Shown: positions 46,423-56,015 of the stretch, piece after piece | Layout of the letters: every line of letters starts with the position of its first letter | Position numbering within the stretch: position 1 is the first letter of the stretch | DNA from: Acinetobacter vivianii | GTDB lineage: Bacteria > Pseudomonadota > Gammaproteobacteria > Pseudomonadales > Moraxellaceae | Assembly: GCF_014635885.1 (NCBI RefSeq) | Contig: NZ_BMDR01000007.1 | Coordinates: 162,278 to 226,277 of the forward strand | Direction of reading: 5' to 3' | DNA length: 64,000 bases | The notes under the pieces: generated by a model | Told to the model about the DNA's origin: nothing | The model's database searches: none | What the model saw: only the letters and a program-made list of their open reading frames with translations | Made by a program: the position numbers and the translations under genes

Positions 46423-47472
46423 ATGACTTCAGCACAATCTTCCAATTCAAACATCTCTGAAACAGATTTCTTACTCGAAGATTCTGTCGATGCAGATAAT
46501 CATAATTCTGACTCAACTGCAACACGTTTATCGTTGCAAATTCAACTCGATGAAAACTATTTAGGGCAACGTATTGATCAGGTTGCCGCATTGGTGTGGA
46601 GCGAGTTTTCACGGGAAAAACTCAAGCAATGGATGAAAGATGGTCATCTGTTGGTAAATGGTAACATTGTTAAGCCAAAGTACCGCTGTGAAGGAAATGA
46701 GCTACTCACGCTTGAAGTTGAACTTGAAGCGCAAACTTCAAGCCAGCCTGAAAATATTCCTTTAAATATTGTCTATGAAGATGACGATATTATCGTGATC
46801 AATAAAGAAGTTGGCATGGTGGTGCATCCAGGTGCAGGGAATCCGACAGGTACCTTGGTAAATGCATTGCTTTATCATGAGCCAAAACTTGCCGAACTTT
46901 CTCGTGCTGGTCTGGTGCATCGTATCGATAAAGATACCAGTGGCTTACTGGTAGTTGCTAAAAATCTGGAAGCGCAATTTTCACTCAGCAAGCAATTGGC
47001 AAAGAAGTCGGTTTATCGCGTTTATGATCTGGTTGCGTATGGCAATATTATTGCAGGTGGCACCATTGATGAGCCGATCAAACGTCATCCAGTGGATCGT
47101 GTCAAAATGGCGATCTTACCGGGCGGTCGTGATGCCGTGACACATTATAATGTGAAAGAGCGCTTCCGTGACTTTACCCGTGTACAGGCTCAGCTTGAAA
47201 CAGGACGTACCCACCAGATCCGTGTCCATTTCAGCTATTTGGGACATGGTTTGGTCGGTGATCCAGTGTATGTCAATCGTGTGCGTTTCCCCGCAGGTGC
47301 TTCAGCGAAATTAACAGATATGTTACGTAGCTTTAAGCGTCAGGCTTTACATGCAGCCAAACTTGGGTTGGTGCATCCGCGTACAGGCGAAGAAATGATG
47401 TTTGAAGCGCCGTGGCCAGAAGACTTTACTCAATTGGTTGAAGTGCTTCGCAGTGAAAATGAAGCCTATTAA
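46423..47472 (+). CDS. rluD: 23S rRNA pseudouridine synthase RluD-type
   Basis: About 349 aa. An S4 domain (YLGQRIDQVAALVWSEFSRE) precedes the catalytic core with HRIDKDTSGLLVVAK (catalytic Asp), GRTHQIRVHFSYLGHGLVGD and an RQALHAAKLGLVHP motif. It modifies helix 69 of 23S rRNA. I prefer the ATG at 46423; an in-frame ATG at 46387 overlaps the likely promoter. Divergent from bamD and followed by pgeF, as is usual for this trio. Confidence 0.92.
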   Translation: MTSAQSSNSNISETDFLLEDSVDADNHNSDSTATRLSLQIQLDENYLGQRIDQVAALVWSEFSREKLKQWMKDGHLLVNGNIVKPKYRCEGNELLTLEVELEAQTSSQPENIPLNIVYEDDDIIVINKEVGMVVHPGAGNPTGTLVNALLYHEPKLAELSRAGLVHRIDKDTSGLLVVAKNLEAQFSLSKQLAKKSVYRVYDLVAYGNIIAGGTIDEPIKRHPVDRVKMAILPGGRDAVTHYNVKERFRDFTRVQAQLETGRTHQIRVHFSYLGHGLVGDPVYVNRVRFPAGASAKLTDMLRSFKRQALHAAKLGLVHPRTGEEMMFEAPWPEDFTQLVEVLRSENEAY

Positions 47473-47493
47473 GTGAAGCTCTACCTCCCTCTA

Positions 47494-47583
47494 AGTCTCC
47501 CTCCTTTAAAGAGGGAGACTGTCGTGAATTTAATGCGTTACAGTACTTAAAGCTCCCTCTTCTTTTAGGAGAGGTTGAGGGTA
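47494..47583. repeat. CTCCCTC-rich palindromic intergenic repeat
   Basis: A perfect 10-bp hairpin AGTCTCCCTC / GAGGGAGACT (47494-47520) is followed about 30 nt later by a second, imperfect CTCCCTC...GGAGAGG palindrome (about 47550-47578). Resembles a dispersed repeat; it fills the rluD-pgeF gap. Confidence 0.6.
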
Positions 47584-47607
47584 GGAAATATAGCTCAGGA
47601 GATATTT

Positions 47608-48348
47608 ATGGAATTTGTACAAGGTCTGCCTAAAGGTGTTTTTGTCGGGCAAACACGCATTGCACATCCAGAAACAGTCGCAACGCCGAATCAAAGCCTG
47701 TCTGGGTTTAATTTGGCTTTGCATGTCAATGATGATGCACAGCGCGTCCAGCAACATCGTATGATCTTGCTGAACCAATTGTCTGCATTCGGTGTGGATA
47801 AAATCACCTGGATGACGCAAACCCACAGCACTATTTGTCATACCGTGAATGAACAAGTTCCATTCGTTGCTCTTGAGGGCGATGGTCTGGTCACACAACG
47901 GGCAGGCCATGCCTTAATGATGATGACTGCCGATTGTCTTCCTGTGGTGTTGGGAAATGCCGAAGGTACAGAAGTTGCCAATCTACACGCAGGCTGGCGC
48001 GGATTAGCCGCAGGGATCGTGGAAAATACGGTTACTGAAATGAAATCCCAACCAACTTGGGCATGGTTGGGGGCAGCCATTAGCCAGCCTTGTTTTGAGG
48101 TTGGGGCAGAAGTCAAAGCCGCTTTTTGTGAGAAATATCCTGAGCTGGAATCTGCATTTATTGCAGGTCAGGCTGAGGGTAAATATCAGGCTGATCTCTA
48201 TGCCATTGCACGTTTTATTTTAAAGCGTTTAGGCGTGGAAACTATTATTGGTGGTGACCAATGCTCGTATCAGCAAGCTGAGGATTATTTTTCTCATCGC
48301 CGTGATGCCAAAACGGGTCGCATGGCAAGCTTTGTATTTATGCAATAA
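47608..48348 (+). CDS. pgeF: Peptidoglycan-editing / purine nucleoside phosphorylase-type protein (YfiH)
   Basis: 246 aa. MTADCLPVVLGNAEGTEVANLHAGWRGLA-type metal site (pieces MTADCLPVVL and HAGWRGLAAGIVE), THSTICH and a C-terminal SHRRDAKTGRMASFVFM are diagnostic of the DUF152/laccase-like family. ATG at 47608 six nt after CAGGAG; 11 upstream codons rejected. Family members act as copper oxidases, nucleoside phosphorylases or in muropeptide editing; the choice is open. Confidence 0.92.
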   Translation: MEFVQGLPKGVFVGQTRIAHPETVATPNQSLSGFNLALHVNDDAQRVQQHRMILLNQLSAFGVDKITWMTQTHSTICHTVNEQVPFVALEGDGLVTQRAGHALMMMTADCLPVVLGNAEGTEVANLHAGWRGLAAGIVENTVTEMKSQPTWAWLGAAISQPCFEVGAEVKAAFCEKYPELESAFIAGQAEGKYQADLYAIARFILKRLGVETIIGGDQCSYQQAEDYFSHRRDAKTGRMASFVFMQ

Positions 48349-48431
48349 ATTGCCGCCATTGCATTGTCGATTGGCCTTGTCGCATTTAAAAATGTTAAAC
48401 TTGATCTAATTCATTGGTTTTTAAATTTCCC

Positions 48432-48998
48432 ATGTCTGTTATTGAGCAAATTACTCCCCAAGTTAAAGTTTGTGTGGTTTATCACAGTCCTTATGGGCAT
48501 ACAGCCAAAGTTGCGCAATATGTTGCTCAAGGGGCAGAACAGGCGGGTGCTGAAGTGCATCTGTTGTCTGTAGCTGCGCCTCAATGGGACTTGCTTGATC
48601 AGGCAGATGTGATTGTTATGGGCTGCCCAACTTATATGGGAAGCCTCACCTCTGCCTTGAAACAGTTTATGGAAGATTCGTCTAAACGCTGGTTGGCACG
48701 TACATGGCAAGGCAAACTGGCTGCTGGTTTTACCAATGGCGGTGGACTCAGCGGTGATAAGCTGGCTGTGTTGCAGCAGATTAATTTATTTGCAATGCAA
48801 CATGGCATGTTATGGGCGGGTTTACCGTTTATGCCGACTGGACGTGGTCAATCCGATATTAACCGCATGTCGAGTTTTTTAGGATTAATGACGCAATCTG
48901 ACAATGCCAGTGTTGAAGTGACACCACCCGAAGGTGATCTGGAAACAGCACGTAAGTTTGGCCAATATTTGGCAGAGTTAAGACTCAAACACGTATAA
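48432..48998 (+). CDS. Flavodoxin-fold NAD(P)H:quinone oxidoreductase (WrbA-like)
   Basis: 188 aa. FMN-binding loop VVYHSPYGHTAKVAQYVAQG, PTYMGSLTSALKQFMED and GFTNGGGLSGDK place it with WrbA/flavodoxin reductases. A TTG at 48414 would add six residues, and neither start has a good ribosome site. Single gene with its own terminator. Confidence 0.88.
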   Translation: MSVIEQITPQVKVCVVYHSPYGHTAKVAQYVAQGAEQAGAEVHLLSVAAPQWDLLDQADVIVMGCPTYMGSLTSALKQFMEDSSKRWLARTWQGKLAAGFTNGGGLSGDKLAVLQQINLFAMQHGMLWAGLPFMPTGRGQSDINRMSSFLGLMTQSDNASVEVTPPEGDLETARKFGQYLAELRLKHV

Positions 48999-49014
48999 GT
49001 TGAAGATTAAAATA

Positions 49015-49044
49015 AAAAACCTCCATTGATTGGAGGTTTTTTTT
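49015..49044. terminator. Bidirectional terminator between the WrbA-like gene and smpB
   Basis: The arms AAAAACCTCCA / TGGAGGTTTTT with loop TTGAT and an extended T-run on the plus side. It overlaps the smpB stop by 2 nt. Confidence 0.92.
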
Positions 49045-49519
49045 ATTTGTGCAATATACGTGCTTTATCACGTTGCCAGTCACGATCTTTTTCGGTCGCA
49101 CGCTTGTCATGTAATTGCTTACCTTTTACCAGTGCAATTTCAAGCTTGACCAGATGACCTTTCCAGTAACATGCCAATGGTACGCACGAATAACCTTTTT
49201 GATTCACCGCACCTAATAGTTTTTCCAGCTCACGACGAGACAAGAGCAACTTACGGGTACGCGTTGCTTCTGGAACCACATGTGTTGATGCAGACAATAA
49301 CGGCTGAATTTGTGAACCAAATAAAAAGGCTTCACCATTTTTAAAAATGACATAACTTTCCGTCAAGCTCATACGTCCAGCACGTAGAGACTTTACTTCC
49401 CAACCTTGGAGGGACATGCCTGCTTCAAATTTTTCTTCGATAAAGTAATCGTGGCGCGCTCTTTTATTTTGAGCAATCGTGCCACCATTATGTTTCTTCA
49501 CTACTGTTGCTTGCGCCAT
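49043..49519 (-). CDS. smpB: SsrA-binding protein
   Basis: 158 aa. [39 protein letters not shown] and the C-terminal [20 protein letters not shown] tail that enters the ribosomal mRNA channel. Works with tmRNA in trans-translation; ssrA itself is not in the window. Confidence 0.97.
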   Translation of the reverse strand: MAQATVVKKHNGGTIAQNKRARHDYFIEEKFEAGMSLQGWEVKSLRAGRMSLTESYVIFKNGEAFLFGSQIQPLLSASTHVVPEATRTRKLLLSRRELEKLLGAVNQKGYSCVPLACYWKGHLVKLEIALVKGKQLHDKRATEKDRDWQRDKARILHK

Positions 49520-49612
49520 AATTCAAACTTCCACAATTGCTTCTATTGTGCCGCAAAATGCAATCTTTTTCCAATGTTTAGGAATTTCGCGTTTAGGCTG
49601 AAGATTTGTTAA

Positions 49613-50140
<528 letters not shown>

Positions 50141-50141
50141 C

Positions 50142-50405
50142 GTGTCTTTATATATTACAGATGAATGCATTAACTGCGATGTCTGTGAACCTGTCTGTCC
50201 CAATGACGCCATTTATATGGGTGAGCTGATTTATGAGATTAATCCAGCACTCTGTACCGAGTGTATTGGACACCATGATCAGCCACAGTGTCAGTTATTT
50301 TGCCCAGTCGATTGTATTCCTCTGGATCCTCAACATGTGGAATCTCATGATGAGTTGATGGAGAAATATAAAAAACTGACTGCGCAAAAAAATGCGAGCA
50401 ATTAA
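50142..50405 (+). CDS. yfhL: 4Fe-4S ferredoxin, YfhL type
   Basis: 87 aa from a GTG eight nt after AAGG, inside the coaD end. Two clusters: CINCDVCEPVCP and CTECIGHHDQPQCQLFCP, the second with the extended loop typical of YfhL/FdxA-like ferredoxins. Reductant for an unknown partner. coaD-ferredoxin adjacency is common in gammaproteobacteria. Confidence 0.94.
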   Translation: MSLYITDECINCDVCEPVCPNDAIYMGELIYEINPALCTECIGHHDQPQCQLFCPVDCIPLDPQHVESHDELMEKYKKLTAQKNASN

Positions 50406-50415
50406 CAGCGAACTT

Positions 50416-50424
50416 TGGTAAGAT
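50416..50424 (+). promoter_or_regulatory. Extended -10 promoter of rnpB
   Basis: TGG then TAAGAT, ending 8 nt before the first paired base of RNase P RNA. Little -35 similarity, as expected for extended -10 promoters. Confidence 0.6.
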
Positions 50425-50431
50425 GCGCCAC

Positions 50432-50783
<352 letters not shown>

Positions 50784-50805
50784 TTAAATTTTTTGAAAAT
50801 TGTGC

Positions 50806-50834
50806 TTGACGTGTGTAGCGAAAGTTAAGATAAT
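50806..50834 (+). promoter_or_regulatory. Promoter of tRNA-Met copy 1
   Basis: TTGACG, 17-nt spacer, GATAAT, then a GC-rich discriminator (GCGCCC) typical of stringently controlled stable-RNA promoters. Confidence 0.85.
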
Positions 50835-50849
50835 GCGCCCACAGTTTTC

Positions 50850-50926
50850 GGCTATGTAGCTCAGTTGGTTAGAGCACCGCACTCATAATGCGGGGGTCAC
50901 AAGTTCAAGTCTCGTCATAGCCACCA
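50850..50926 (+). tRNA. tRNA-Met (CAT), elongator type, copy 1
   Basis: 77 nt with CCA. Acceptor GGCTATG/CATAGCC, anticodon stem CCGCA/TGCGG with loop CTCATAA. Close to E. coli metT, so elongator Met rather than initiator or Ile2 is preferred. Confidence 0.93.
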
Positions 50927-50932
50927 TTTTAT

Positions 50933-50961
50933 AGACCACGCTCCTGCGTGGTCTCTTTTTA
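50933..50961 (+). terminator. Terminator of tRNA-Met copy 1
   Basis: Stem AGACCACGC / GCGTGGTCT with loop TCCT, then CTTTTTAT. Confidence 0.9.
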
Positions 50962-50971
50962 TCTGCTGTTT

Positions 50972-51439
50972 TTAAATGGATATTTCTAATCCGACTTTCA
51001 CCCGATCTAAAACGATCAGCGTCCGATAGGTTCTGACATCCTGATTATCTGCAAAGTGCTTACGTACCAAGGCTTCAAAGTGAGATAAGGTGTCTGAAAT
51101 CATAATGATAATAAAAGAAACGCCCCCATTGACGAAATAGCACTGCTGAATCTCATCGACATTGGCAAAATATTGTTTGGCGCGATCCATCACAATAGAG
51201 CGGTCTTCTGCTAAACGGACTTCAATAATTGAAGTAATCTTTTCGCCAAACTTTTTCGGATTAAGCACGGCACAATTTTTTTCAATCACCTGTTCTTCTT
51301 CAAGTCGGGCTATACGCCGTTGTACTGAAGCTTGAGAAAGATTCACCAATTCAGCAATTTTTCGATGCGACATTTTATTGTCGTGTTGTAGTTGCCTTAA
51401 AATTGCATAATCAAACTGATCCAGTGAAATATCTGACAC
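50972..51439 (-). CDS. Lrp/AsnC-family transcriptional regulator
   Basis: 155 aa from a GTG eight nt after GAGAG. Winged helix with DQFDYAILRQLQHDNKMSHR and QASVQRRIARLEEEQVI, then an RAM ligand domain (ITSIIEVRLAEDRS, CYFVNGGVSFIIIM). Divergent from an RhtA-like exporter and likely its amino-acid-responsive regulator (inference from position). Longer in-frame starts (ATG 51454 and further) lack ribosome sites. Confidence 0.9.
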   Translation of the reverse strand: MSDISLDQFDYAILRQLQHDNKMSHRKIAELVNLSQASVQRRIARLEEEQVIEKNCAVLNPKKFGEKITSIIEVRLAEDRSIVMDRAKQYFANVDEIQQCYFVNGGVSFIIIMISDTLSHFEALVRKHFADNQDVRTYRTLIVLDRVKVGLEISI

Positions 51440-51469
51440 GATTAAATCTCTCATCCTAAGAAAAATATA

Positions 51470-51482
51470 GAGTAATTTACTC
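51470..51482. promoter_or_regulatory. Palindrome between the Lrp-type gene and the exporter
   Basis: GAGTAA-T-TTACTC, a perfect 6-bp-arm palindrome 31 nt from the regulator start. Size and AT-rich centre fit an Lrp-family half-operator, but no other copy was found. Confidence 0.4.
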
Positions 51483-51559
51483 ATATTCTTGCATAAAATC
51501 GCAGAATTAAACGTGGATGTGTGAATTAAAATTGCATTTCTACATCGCAGGGTATGGTC

Positions 51560-52414
51560 ATGGTGAGACTGGATTCTAGGCAAGGCATGGCCTTTCTTGC
51601 TGTTTCTTTATCTTTGATATCTGTACAGGTGGGGGCCGCCGTAGCCAAAACGTTATTTCCTGTTTTGGGTGCAGAAACTGTCGCTCTGGTTCGTCTTGGC
51701 TTGTCCGCTATTCTTCTGTTTATTGTTTTCAGGCCGTGGCAATTGTTCTATCGGCAGACCAACTGGTGCGATTTGCTAATTTACGGCATGCTCGTTAGTG
51801 GCATGAATCTATTAATTTATAAAGCTTTTTCCTATATGTCAGTTGGTATCGCCATTTCAATTGAAGTGTTAGGGCCTTTGGCTGTTGCGATGTTGATGTC
51901 CAAGCGCAGGCAGGATCTGCTATGGGTAGGGTGTGCACTTATAGGCATAGTGATATTGCCATTTGGCGGAATTAACCAGAATTTTAGTTATCTCGGCATG
52001 TGCTTTGCGTTAGGTGCGGCTGTCTGTTGGGGGCTTTATATTATTTATGGTCGACGGGTGGCTTCATCTGGTGGAAGTTCTGTGGCGGTCGGGATGCTAG
52101 TCGCGACTTTATTTGCTCTCCCTGTTGGTGTCCAGCATTTAGATTTAGTAATGAGTTCCTATAAAGTTTTCTTTACTTGTGTATTTGTTTCCTTGTTCTC
52201 AAGCATGATTCCTTTCTTACTGGATATCATGGCGATGAGGCAACTGGCAGCACATGTTTTTGGGATTTTACTCAGTGCTTCACCTGCGATTAGTGCTTTG
52301 GCTGCGTGGTATATTTTAGGAGAAGCATTAAATATTTATCAGGTTCTGGCCATTATGATGATTATGGTGGCATGTATTGGCTGTTCCTACACATCGTATA
52401 AGGAAAAGCACTAA
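51560..52414 (+). CDS. rhtA: EamA/DMT exporter, RhtA-like
   Basis: 284 aa, about ten membrane helices in two EamA halves. The N-terminal half VGAAVAKTLFPVLGAETVAL and GIAISIEVLGPLAVAMLMSK resemble E. coli RhtA, an exporter of threonine/homoserine. The substrate is inferred. ATG at 51560 six nt after CAGGGT; the ATG at 51554 abuts that site. Confidence 0.85.
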   Translation: MVRLDSRQGMAFLAVSLSLISVQVGAAVAKTLFPVLGAETVALVRLGLSAILLFIVFRPWQLFYRQTNWCDLLIYGMLVSGMNLLIYKAFSYMSVGIAISIEVLGPLAVAMLMSKRRQDLLWVGCALIGIVILPFGGINQNFSYLGMCFALGAAVCWGLYIIYGRRVASSGGSSVAVGMLVATLFALPVGVQHLDLVMSSYKVFFTCVFVSLFSSMIPFLLDIMAMRQLAAHVFGILLSASPAISALAAWYILGEALNIYQVLAIMMIMVACIGCSYTSYKEKH

Positions 52415-52559
52415 GTTCAAAAGCTGTGTTGTGGGAAGTTCAAGCAGGAAGATTGCACAGAAATTTCGACTAGAATAGCTATTGAATTAAAAAATGTACA
52501 ATTGATAAGGTCTTTGTGCAAAAACCGTGCATATATCTTCTATTTTCAAGATCATAGAC

Positions 52560-52588
52560 TTGACCCATCAGAAGTAAAACTAGATAAT
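52560..52588 (+). promoter_or_regulatory. Promoter of tRNA-Met copy 2
   Basis: TTGACC, 17-nt spacer, GATAAT, then GCGCAC: same architecture as copy 1. Confidence 0.85.
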
Positions 52589-52603
52589 GCGCACACAGTT
52601 TAC

Positions 52604-52680
52604 GGCTATGTAGCTCAGTTGGTTAGAGCACCGCACTCATAATGCGGGGGTCACAAGTTCAAGTCTCGTCATAGCCACCA
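52604..52680 (+). tRNA. tRNA-Met (CAT), elongator type, copy 2
   Basis: 77 nt, identical to copy 1 base for base as read. Confidence 0.93.
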
Positions 52681-52686
52681 TTTTAA

Positions 52687-52716
52687 AAACCACGCTCCTG
52701 CGTGGTTTCTTTTTAT
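52687..52716 (+). terminator. Terminator of tRNA-Met copy 2
   Basis: Stem AAACCACGC / GCGTGGTTT, same TCCT loop as copy 1, then CTTTTTAT. The two outer pairs changed in a compensated way relative to copy 1. Confidence 0.9.
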
Positions 52717-52748
52717 CTGTATGATGTAAAAAATTAATGAGATGCGCA

Positions 52749-52788
52749 GCCTGTAAATGCTAAATTGATTTACAGGCTTTATTTTTTA
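52749..52788 (+). terminator. Second plus-strand terminator after tRNA-Met copy 2
   Basis: Arms GCCTGTAAAT / ATTTACAGGC with a 9-nt loop, then TTTATTTTTT. It ends just at the stop of the convergent gene. Confidence 0.75.
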
Positions 52789-53817
52789 TAGGTGTTTTTC
52801 GATCGTCGCGAGCGTGTCGGAACTTTCATAGAATGGTTTCAGGATGAGATTAATGATCGGTTCGAGTACATCATGTTCATCTAAAGCAACCACAACTTTT
52901 GGGTAAAAACGTACCGCTTCATTCAGCAGGTCTGCTTCTTCCAAGCCAATTGCAGCGAAGACATCTGCAAGACTTTCATCTTTATAGAAATCATAAAAGA
53001 CTTTGACACCATAGAGGATTAAATCCTGTATGAAAGAAGACTGGCGTAATTCTTTCCAGTATTCATAGATCATGACGAAGAATTCTTCCACATCCAGTGG
53101 AGTCACCTGTTTGGTATATTCCGATAAAGGTTTTGCTTTATTATCATCCCAGACATTACGCGCCAGACTTTCCAGATCATCATTGGAAAGTAGGCTAAGA
53201 TCAGCTAGTTGCTCTTGAATAAATCGGGCAATGCTTTCTTCGATTTTCTGTTCAATACGTTGCTGCTGACGATGAGAAAAGCTTTTTAGTTTTTGTTGCC
53301 ACTCATATTTACTTTCGGAAATTCTTTCTTCATCTGATTGGGTAAATAATTTAGGTAACTTGTTTTGTAAGGTCGTCGTTGCAATGTATTGGCACAATTG
53401 CTGAATAGAAGGGCTTTCTTTTAAGAACTGATTTAAATAATGGCGGATATTTTCAAGTTCCAGAAATTTGGAGAGCCACATTTCAAATTGATGGTCTGAA
53501 AATACATCTTGTAATTGCGCTGATGATTGTAGGGAAAAGACATGCAGTCTTTGCGCAATTTCTCCAATAAACTCCAGTAAACCAGCACCAAGCTGCATTT
53601 CAAAGGCATAGCGTTTCACAACGGCCTGAATTTGCGCTAATTCAACCACTTCTTTGAGTTGTATGTTGGGTGCGTGTTGTAGAAAGAGCTGAATAAATTG
53701 CTGAAAGAAATCAGCAGAAAGTTGTGTTGTGAGTTGGTTTTTATAAAACTTAACTTGCTCAAGCAAAAGTGCTTGAGCAAGTAATTGTGACTTTTCAGAA
53801 ACAATTTTTTCAGTCAT
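52786..53817 (-). CDS. Uncharacterised helical protein coupled to nadE
   Basis: 343 aa, not recognised. Strongly alpha-helical and Gln/Leu/Glu-rich with no signal peptide or membrane helix. A coiled-coil-like basic/acidic segment sits near residues 180-215 (HRQQQRIEQKIEESIARFIQ). The start ATG at 53817 lies inside the end of nadE (8-nt overlap, ATGACTGA), so it is translationally coupled. A longer frame to 53925 exists but overlaps the NadE catalytic end and is rejected. Confidence 0.75.
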   Translation of the reverse strand: MTEKIVSEKSQLLAQALLLEQVKFYKNQLTTQLSADFFQQFIQLFLQHAPNIQLKEVVELAQIQAVVKRYAFEMQLGAGLLEFIGEIAQRLHVFSLQSSAQLQDVFSDHQFEMWLSKFLELENIRHYLNQFLKESPSIQQLCQYIATTTLQNKLPKLFTQSDEERISESKYEWQQKLKSFSHRQQQRIEQKIEESIARFIQEQLADLSLLSNDDLESLARNVWDDNKAKPLSEYTKQVTPLDVEEFFVMIYEYWKELRQSSFIQDLILYGVKVFYDFYKDESLADVFAAIGLEEADLLNEAVRFYPKVVVALDEHDVLEPIINLILKPFYESSDTLATIEKHL

Positions 53818-55435
53818 TCGCGGTCCATCCGTTGACGATCGGGTAGCGTCGTTCACGACTGAAAGCACGTGAACTGATACGTGGCCCAATCGCGCCCTGA
53901 TGACGCTTGTATTCATTGCGATCAACCAGACGAATTACTTTCTCGACAACATCGCTTTCATAACCTTTGGCAATGATATCGGCCTGGCTGAGATCTTCTT
54001 CTATATAAGCATACAAGATAGCATCAAGTACATCATAAGCAGGTAATGAATCCTGATCTTTTTGATCTGGACGAAGTTCTGCTGATGGTGGGCGGGTAAT
54101 TACACGTTCAGGAATAACTGGCGTTTCTTCCAGTGTGTTACGGTATTTAGCCAATTCAAATACGATGGTTTTGTAGACATCTTTAAGTACAGAGAAACCA
54201 CCAACCATATCACCGTAAAGGGTACAATAACCTACCGAAATTTCAGATTTGTTCCCCGTAGAAAGCACAAGATTACCAAACTTGTTTGATAAGCCCATGA
54301 GCAGGGTACCGCGAGTACGTGCTTGCAGGTTTTCCTCTGTTGCATCGGCAGGTGAGTTGCCAAAGAACGGGAACAGTGTTTGCATGAAGCTATTCACGAT
54401 TGGATGAATCTCGGCAATACCGAAAGTCACGCCCATACGACGTGCTTGTTCAGTCGCATCTTCTACGCTCATTTGTGAGGTGTAGGTATATGGCATCATG
54501 ACGGCTTGTACTTTATCCGCACCAATTGCATCAACAGCAATCGCCATTGTTAATGCTGAGTCGATACCGCCAGACAATCCGAGGATAACCCCTGGGAAAC
54601 CTGAGCGTTGCACGTAGTCACGGGTTGCCATAACCAATGCTTGATAAATTTCAGCAAAGGTTTCCAATGCTGGAATGGCTTCAGCAGTTTTGAACTGTTT
54701 TTGTTCAGCATCATATTCAGCAAAATGAACAGATTCTTGGAAACTTGGCGCTTGTAATGCAAGTTGACCATTATTGTTGCTTACAAAGCTAGAACCATCA
54801 AAAATCAGGTCATCTTGTCCGCCAACTTGGTTAACGTAAACAATATTCAGGTGCAGCTGTTTCGCCAATTCATTCAGCGTCTGAATACGATGTTGTGGTT
54901 TACCCACTTCATAAGGAGAAGCATTTAAGACCAGTACGGTTTCAACATTGAGTTGGCTAAGTTGCTTAACCGTGTTGAGCGACCAGACATCTTCACAAAT
55001 CAAGACACCGAATTTGTGTCCCAAATATTCAAAAACAAGGTGCTGGTGGCCTTCCTGAAAGTAACGTTTTTCATCAAACACGCCGTAATTTGGCAGGTTG
55101 TGTTTATTGTAAATACCCAATACCTGACCATCTTTCATCACCGCAGCAGAATTATAACGGTGGCCATCTTCGGTTTGGTGCACGAAACCAAATATCATTA
55201 CGATGTCTTTTACTTCACTTAACTGAGCAAAAGCTTTTTGAGTGCGTTTTTGAAGATTTGGGCGAAGAATTAAATCTTCCGCTGGATAACCGATGGTTGA
55301 AAGTTCTGGAAAGACGATCAAATCAGCCTGTTGTTGTTTCGCTAAATTTGCTTGCTCAATCATCTTTTGAGTATTTGAGTCAACATTGCCAATATGCGGA
55401 GAGAACTGAGCAAGGGCAATTTTAAAATTTTTCAT
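53810..55435 (-). CDS. nadE: Glutamine-dependent NAD+ synthetase
   Basis: 541 aa with two domains. The N-terminal nitrilase-type glutaminase has Glu in VFPELSTIGYPAED, Lys in YNKHNLPNYG and Cys in GVLICEDVW. The C-terminal synthetase has the P-loop LGLSGGIDSAL and ELRPDQKDQDSLPAYDVLD. Completes NAD from NaAD using glutamine ammonia. Confidence 0.96.
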   Translation of the reverse strand: MKNFKIALAQFSPHIGNVDSNTQKMIEQANLAKQQQADLIVFPELSTIGYPAEDLILRPNLQKRTQKAFAQLSEVKDIVMIFGFVHQTEDGHRYNSAAVMKDGQVLGIYNKHNLPNYGVFDEKRYFQEGHQHLVFEYLGHKFGVLICEDVWSLNTVKQLSQLNVETVLVLNASPYEVGKPQHRIQTLNELAKQLHLNIVYVNQVGGQDDLIFDGSSFVSNNNGQLALQAPSFQESVHFAEYDAEQKQFKTAEAIPALETFAEIYQALVMATRDYVQRSGFPGVILGLSGGIDSALTMAIAVDAIGADKVQAVMMPYTYTSQMSVEDATEQARRMGVTFGIAEIHPIVNSFMQTLFPFFGNSPADATEENLQARTRGTLLMGLSNKFGNLVLSTGNKSEISVGYCTLYGDMVGGFSVLKDVYKTIVFELAKYRNTLEETPVIPERVITRPPSAELRPDQKDQDSLPAYDVLDAILYAYIEEDLSQADIIAKGYESDVVEKVIRLVDRNEYKRHQGAIGPRISSRAFSRERRYPIVNGWTAND

Positions 55436-55910
55436 TCAAACCTAATCCTAAGTCTTAACAAGTTTTGATACACAAGTTTTTGATTTATATAAGTATAGTT
55501 GTTAAAAACGATTGTATATCATGGCGCCAAACATTTTATATCTTAAAGAAAAATGACAAGTTTACTAATATATACTAAATGCACATTTTTCTGCGTAAAA
55601 ATAACGAGTTTTTCTGTATGAAAAAGCAACATTTCTCAATGTTTAGGTAGTTATGGTGCATGATTGTGAATAAATTGAATATAACCACATCAAGATTTTT
55701 TCATGTCAGCTTCGCACATTGACATGACGTCTCAGTGACAGTTCCAATAACGTCTAAAATTTCTAATAAAAAGAGTGACTTTAATAAACCTGTTAAAAAT
55801 TTATGAAAAAATAAAAACAACTGTACTTAATTAAAAATATATTTATTTCAGTTGTTTATGTTTGTATTGGGTGTTTTATATACCGTTTGTCGGGAATATC
55901 TTTGCTACAC
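55436..55910. other. AT-rich intergenic region upstream of nadE
   Basis: 475 bp without a convincing ORF. It contains an inverted repeat CATGTCA (55702-55708) / TGACATG (55720-55726) with an 11-nt spacer and must hold the nadE promoter. I see no other clear signal. Confidence 0.5.
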
Positions 55911-55939
55911 TTGAGTGTACATTTGTGCACTGCTATGAT
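55911..55939 (+). promoter_or_regulatory. Promoter of the small-protein pair
   Basis: TTGAGT, exactly 17 nt, TATGAT. About 75 nt of untranslated leader then precede the first small ORF. Confidence 0.7.
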
Positions 55940-56015
55940 CCTGATTAATGTGAAGGGTTATACATTTTGGGGTCACTCAGGTGTATTACAACACTCAAAT
56001 CAAGAGGTGGTAGAT

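Noticed and set aside
53818..53925. Longer N-terminus for the protein coupled to nadE
   Set aside because: It would overlap the conserved NadE C-terminus by over 100 nt; the ATG at 53817 with stop overlap is the natural start.
55887..56015. N-terminal extension of the 32-residue membrane protein
   Set aside because: The open frame runs back through the -10 box; only the ATG at 56016 has a ribosome site.
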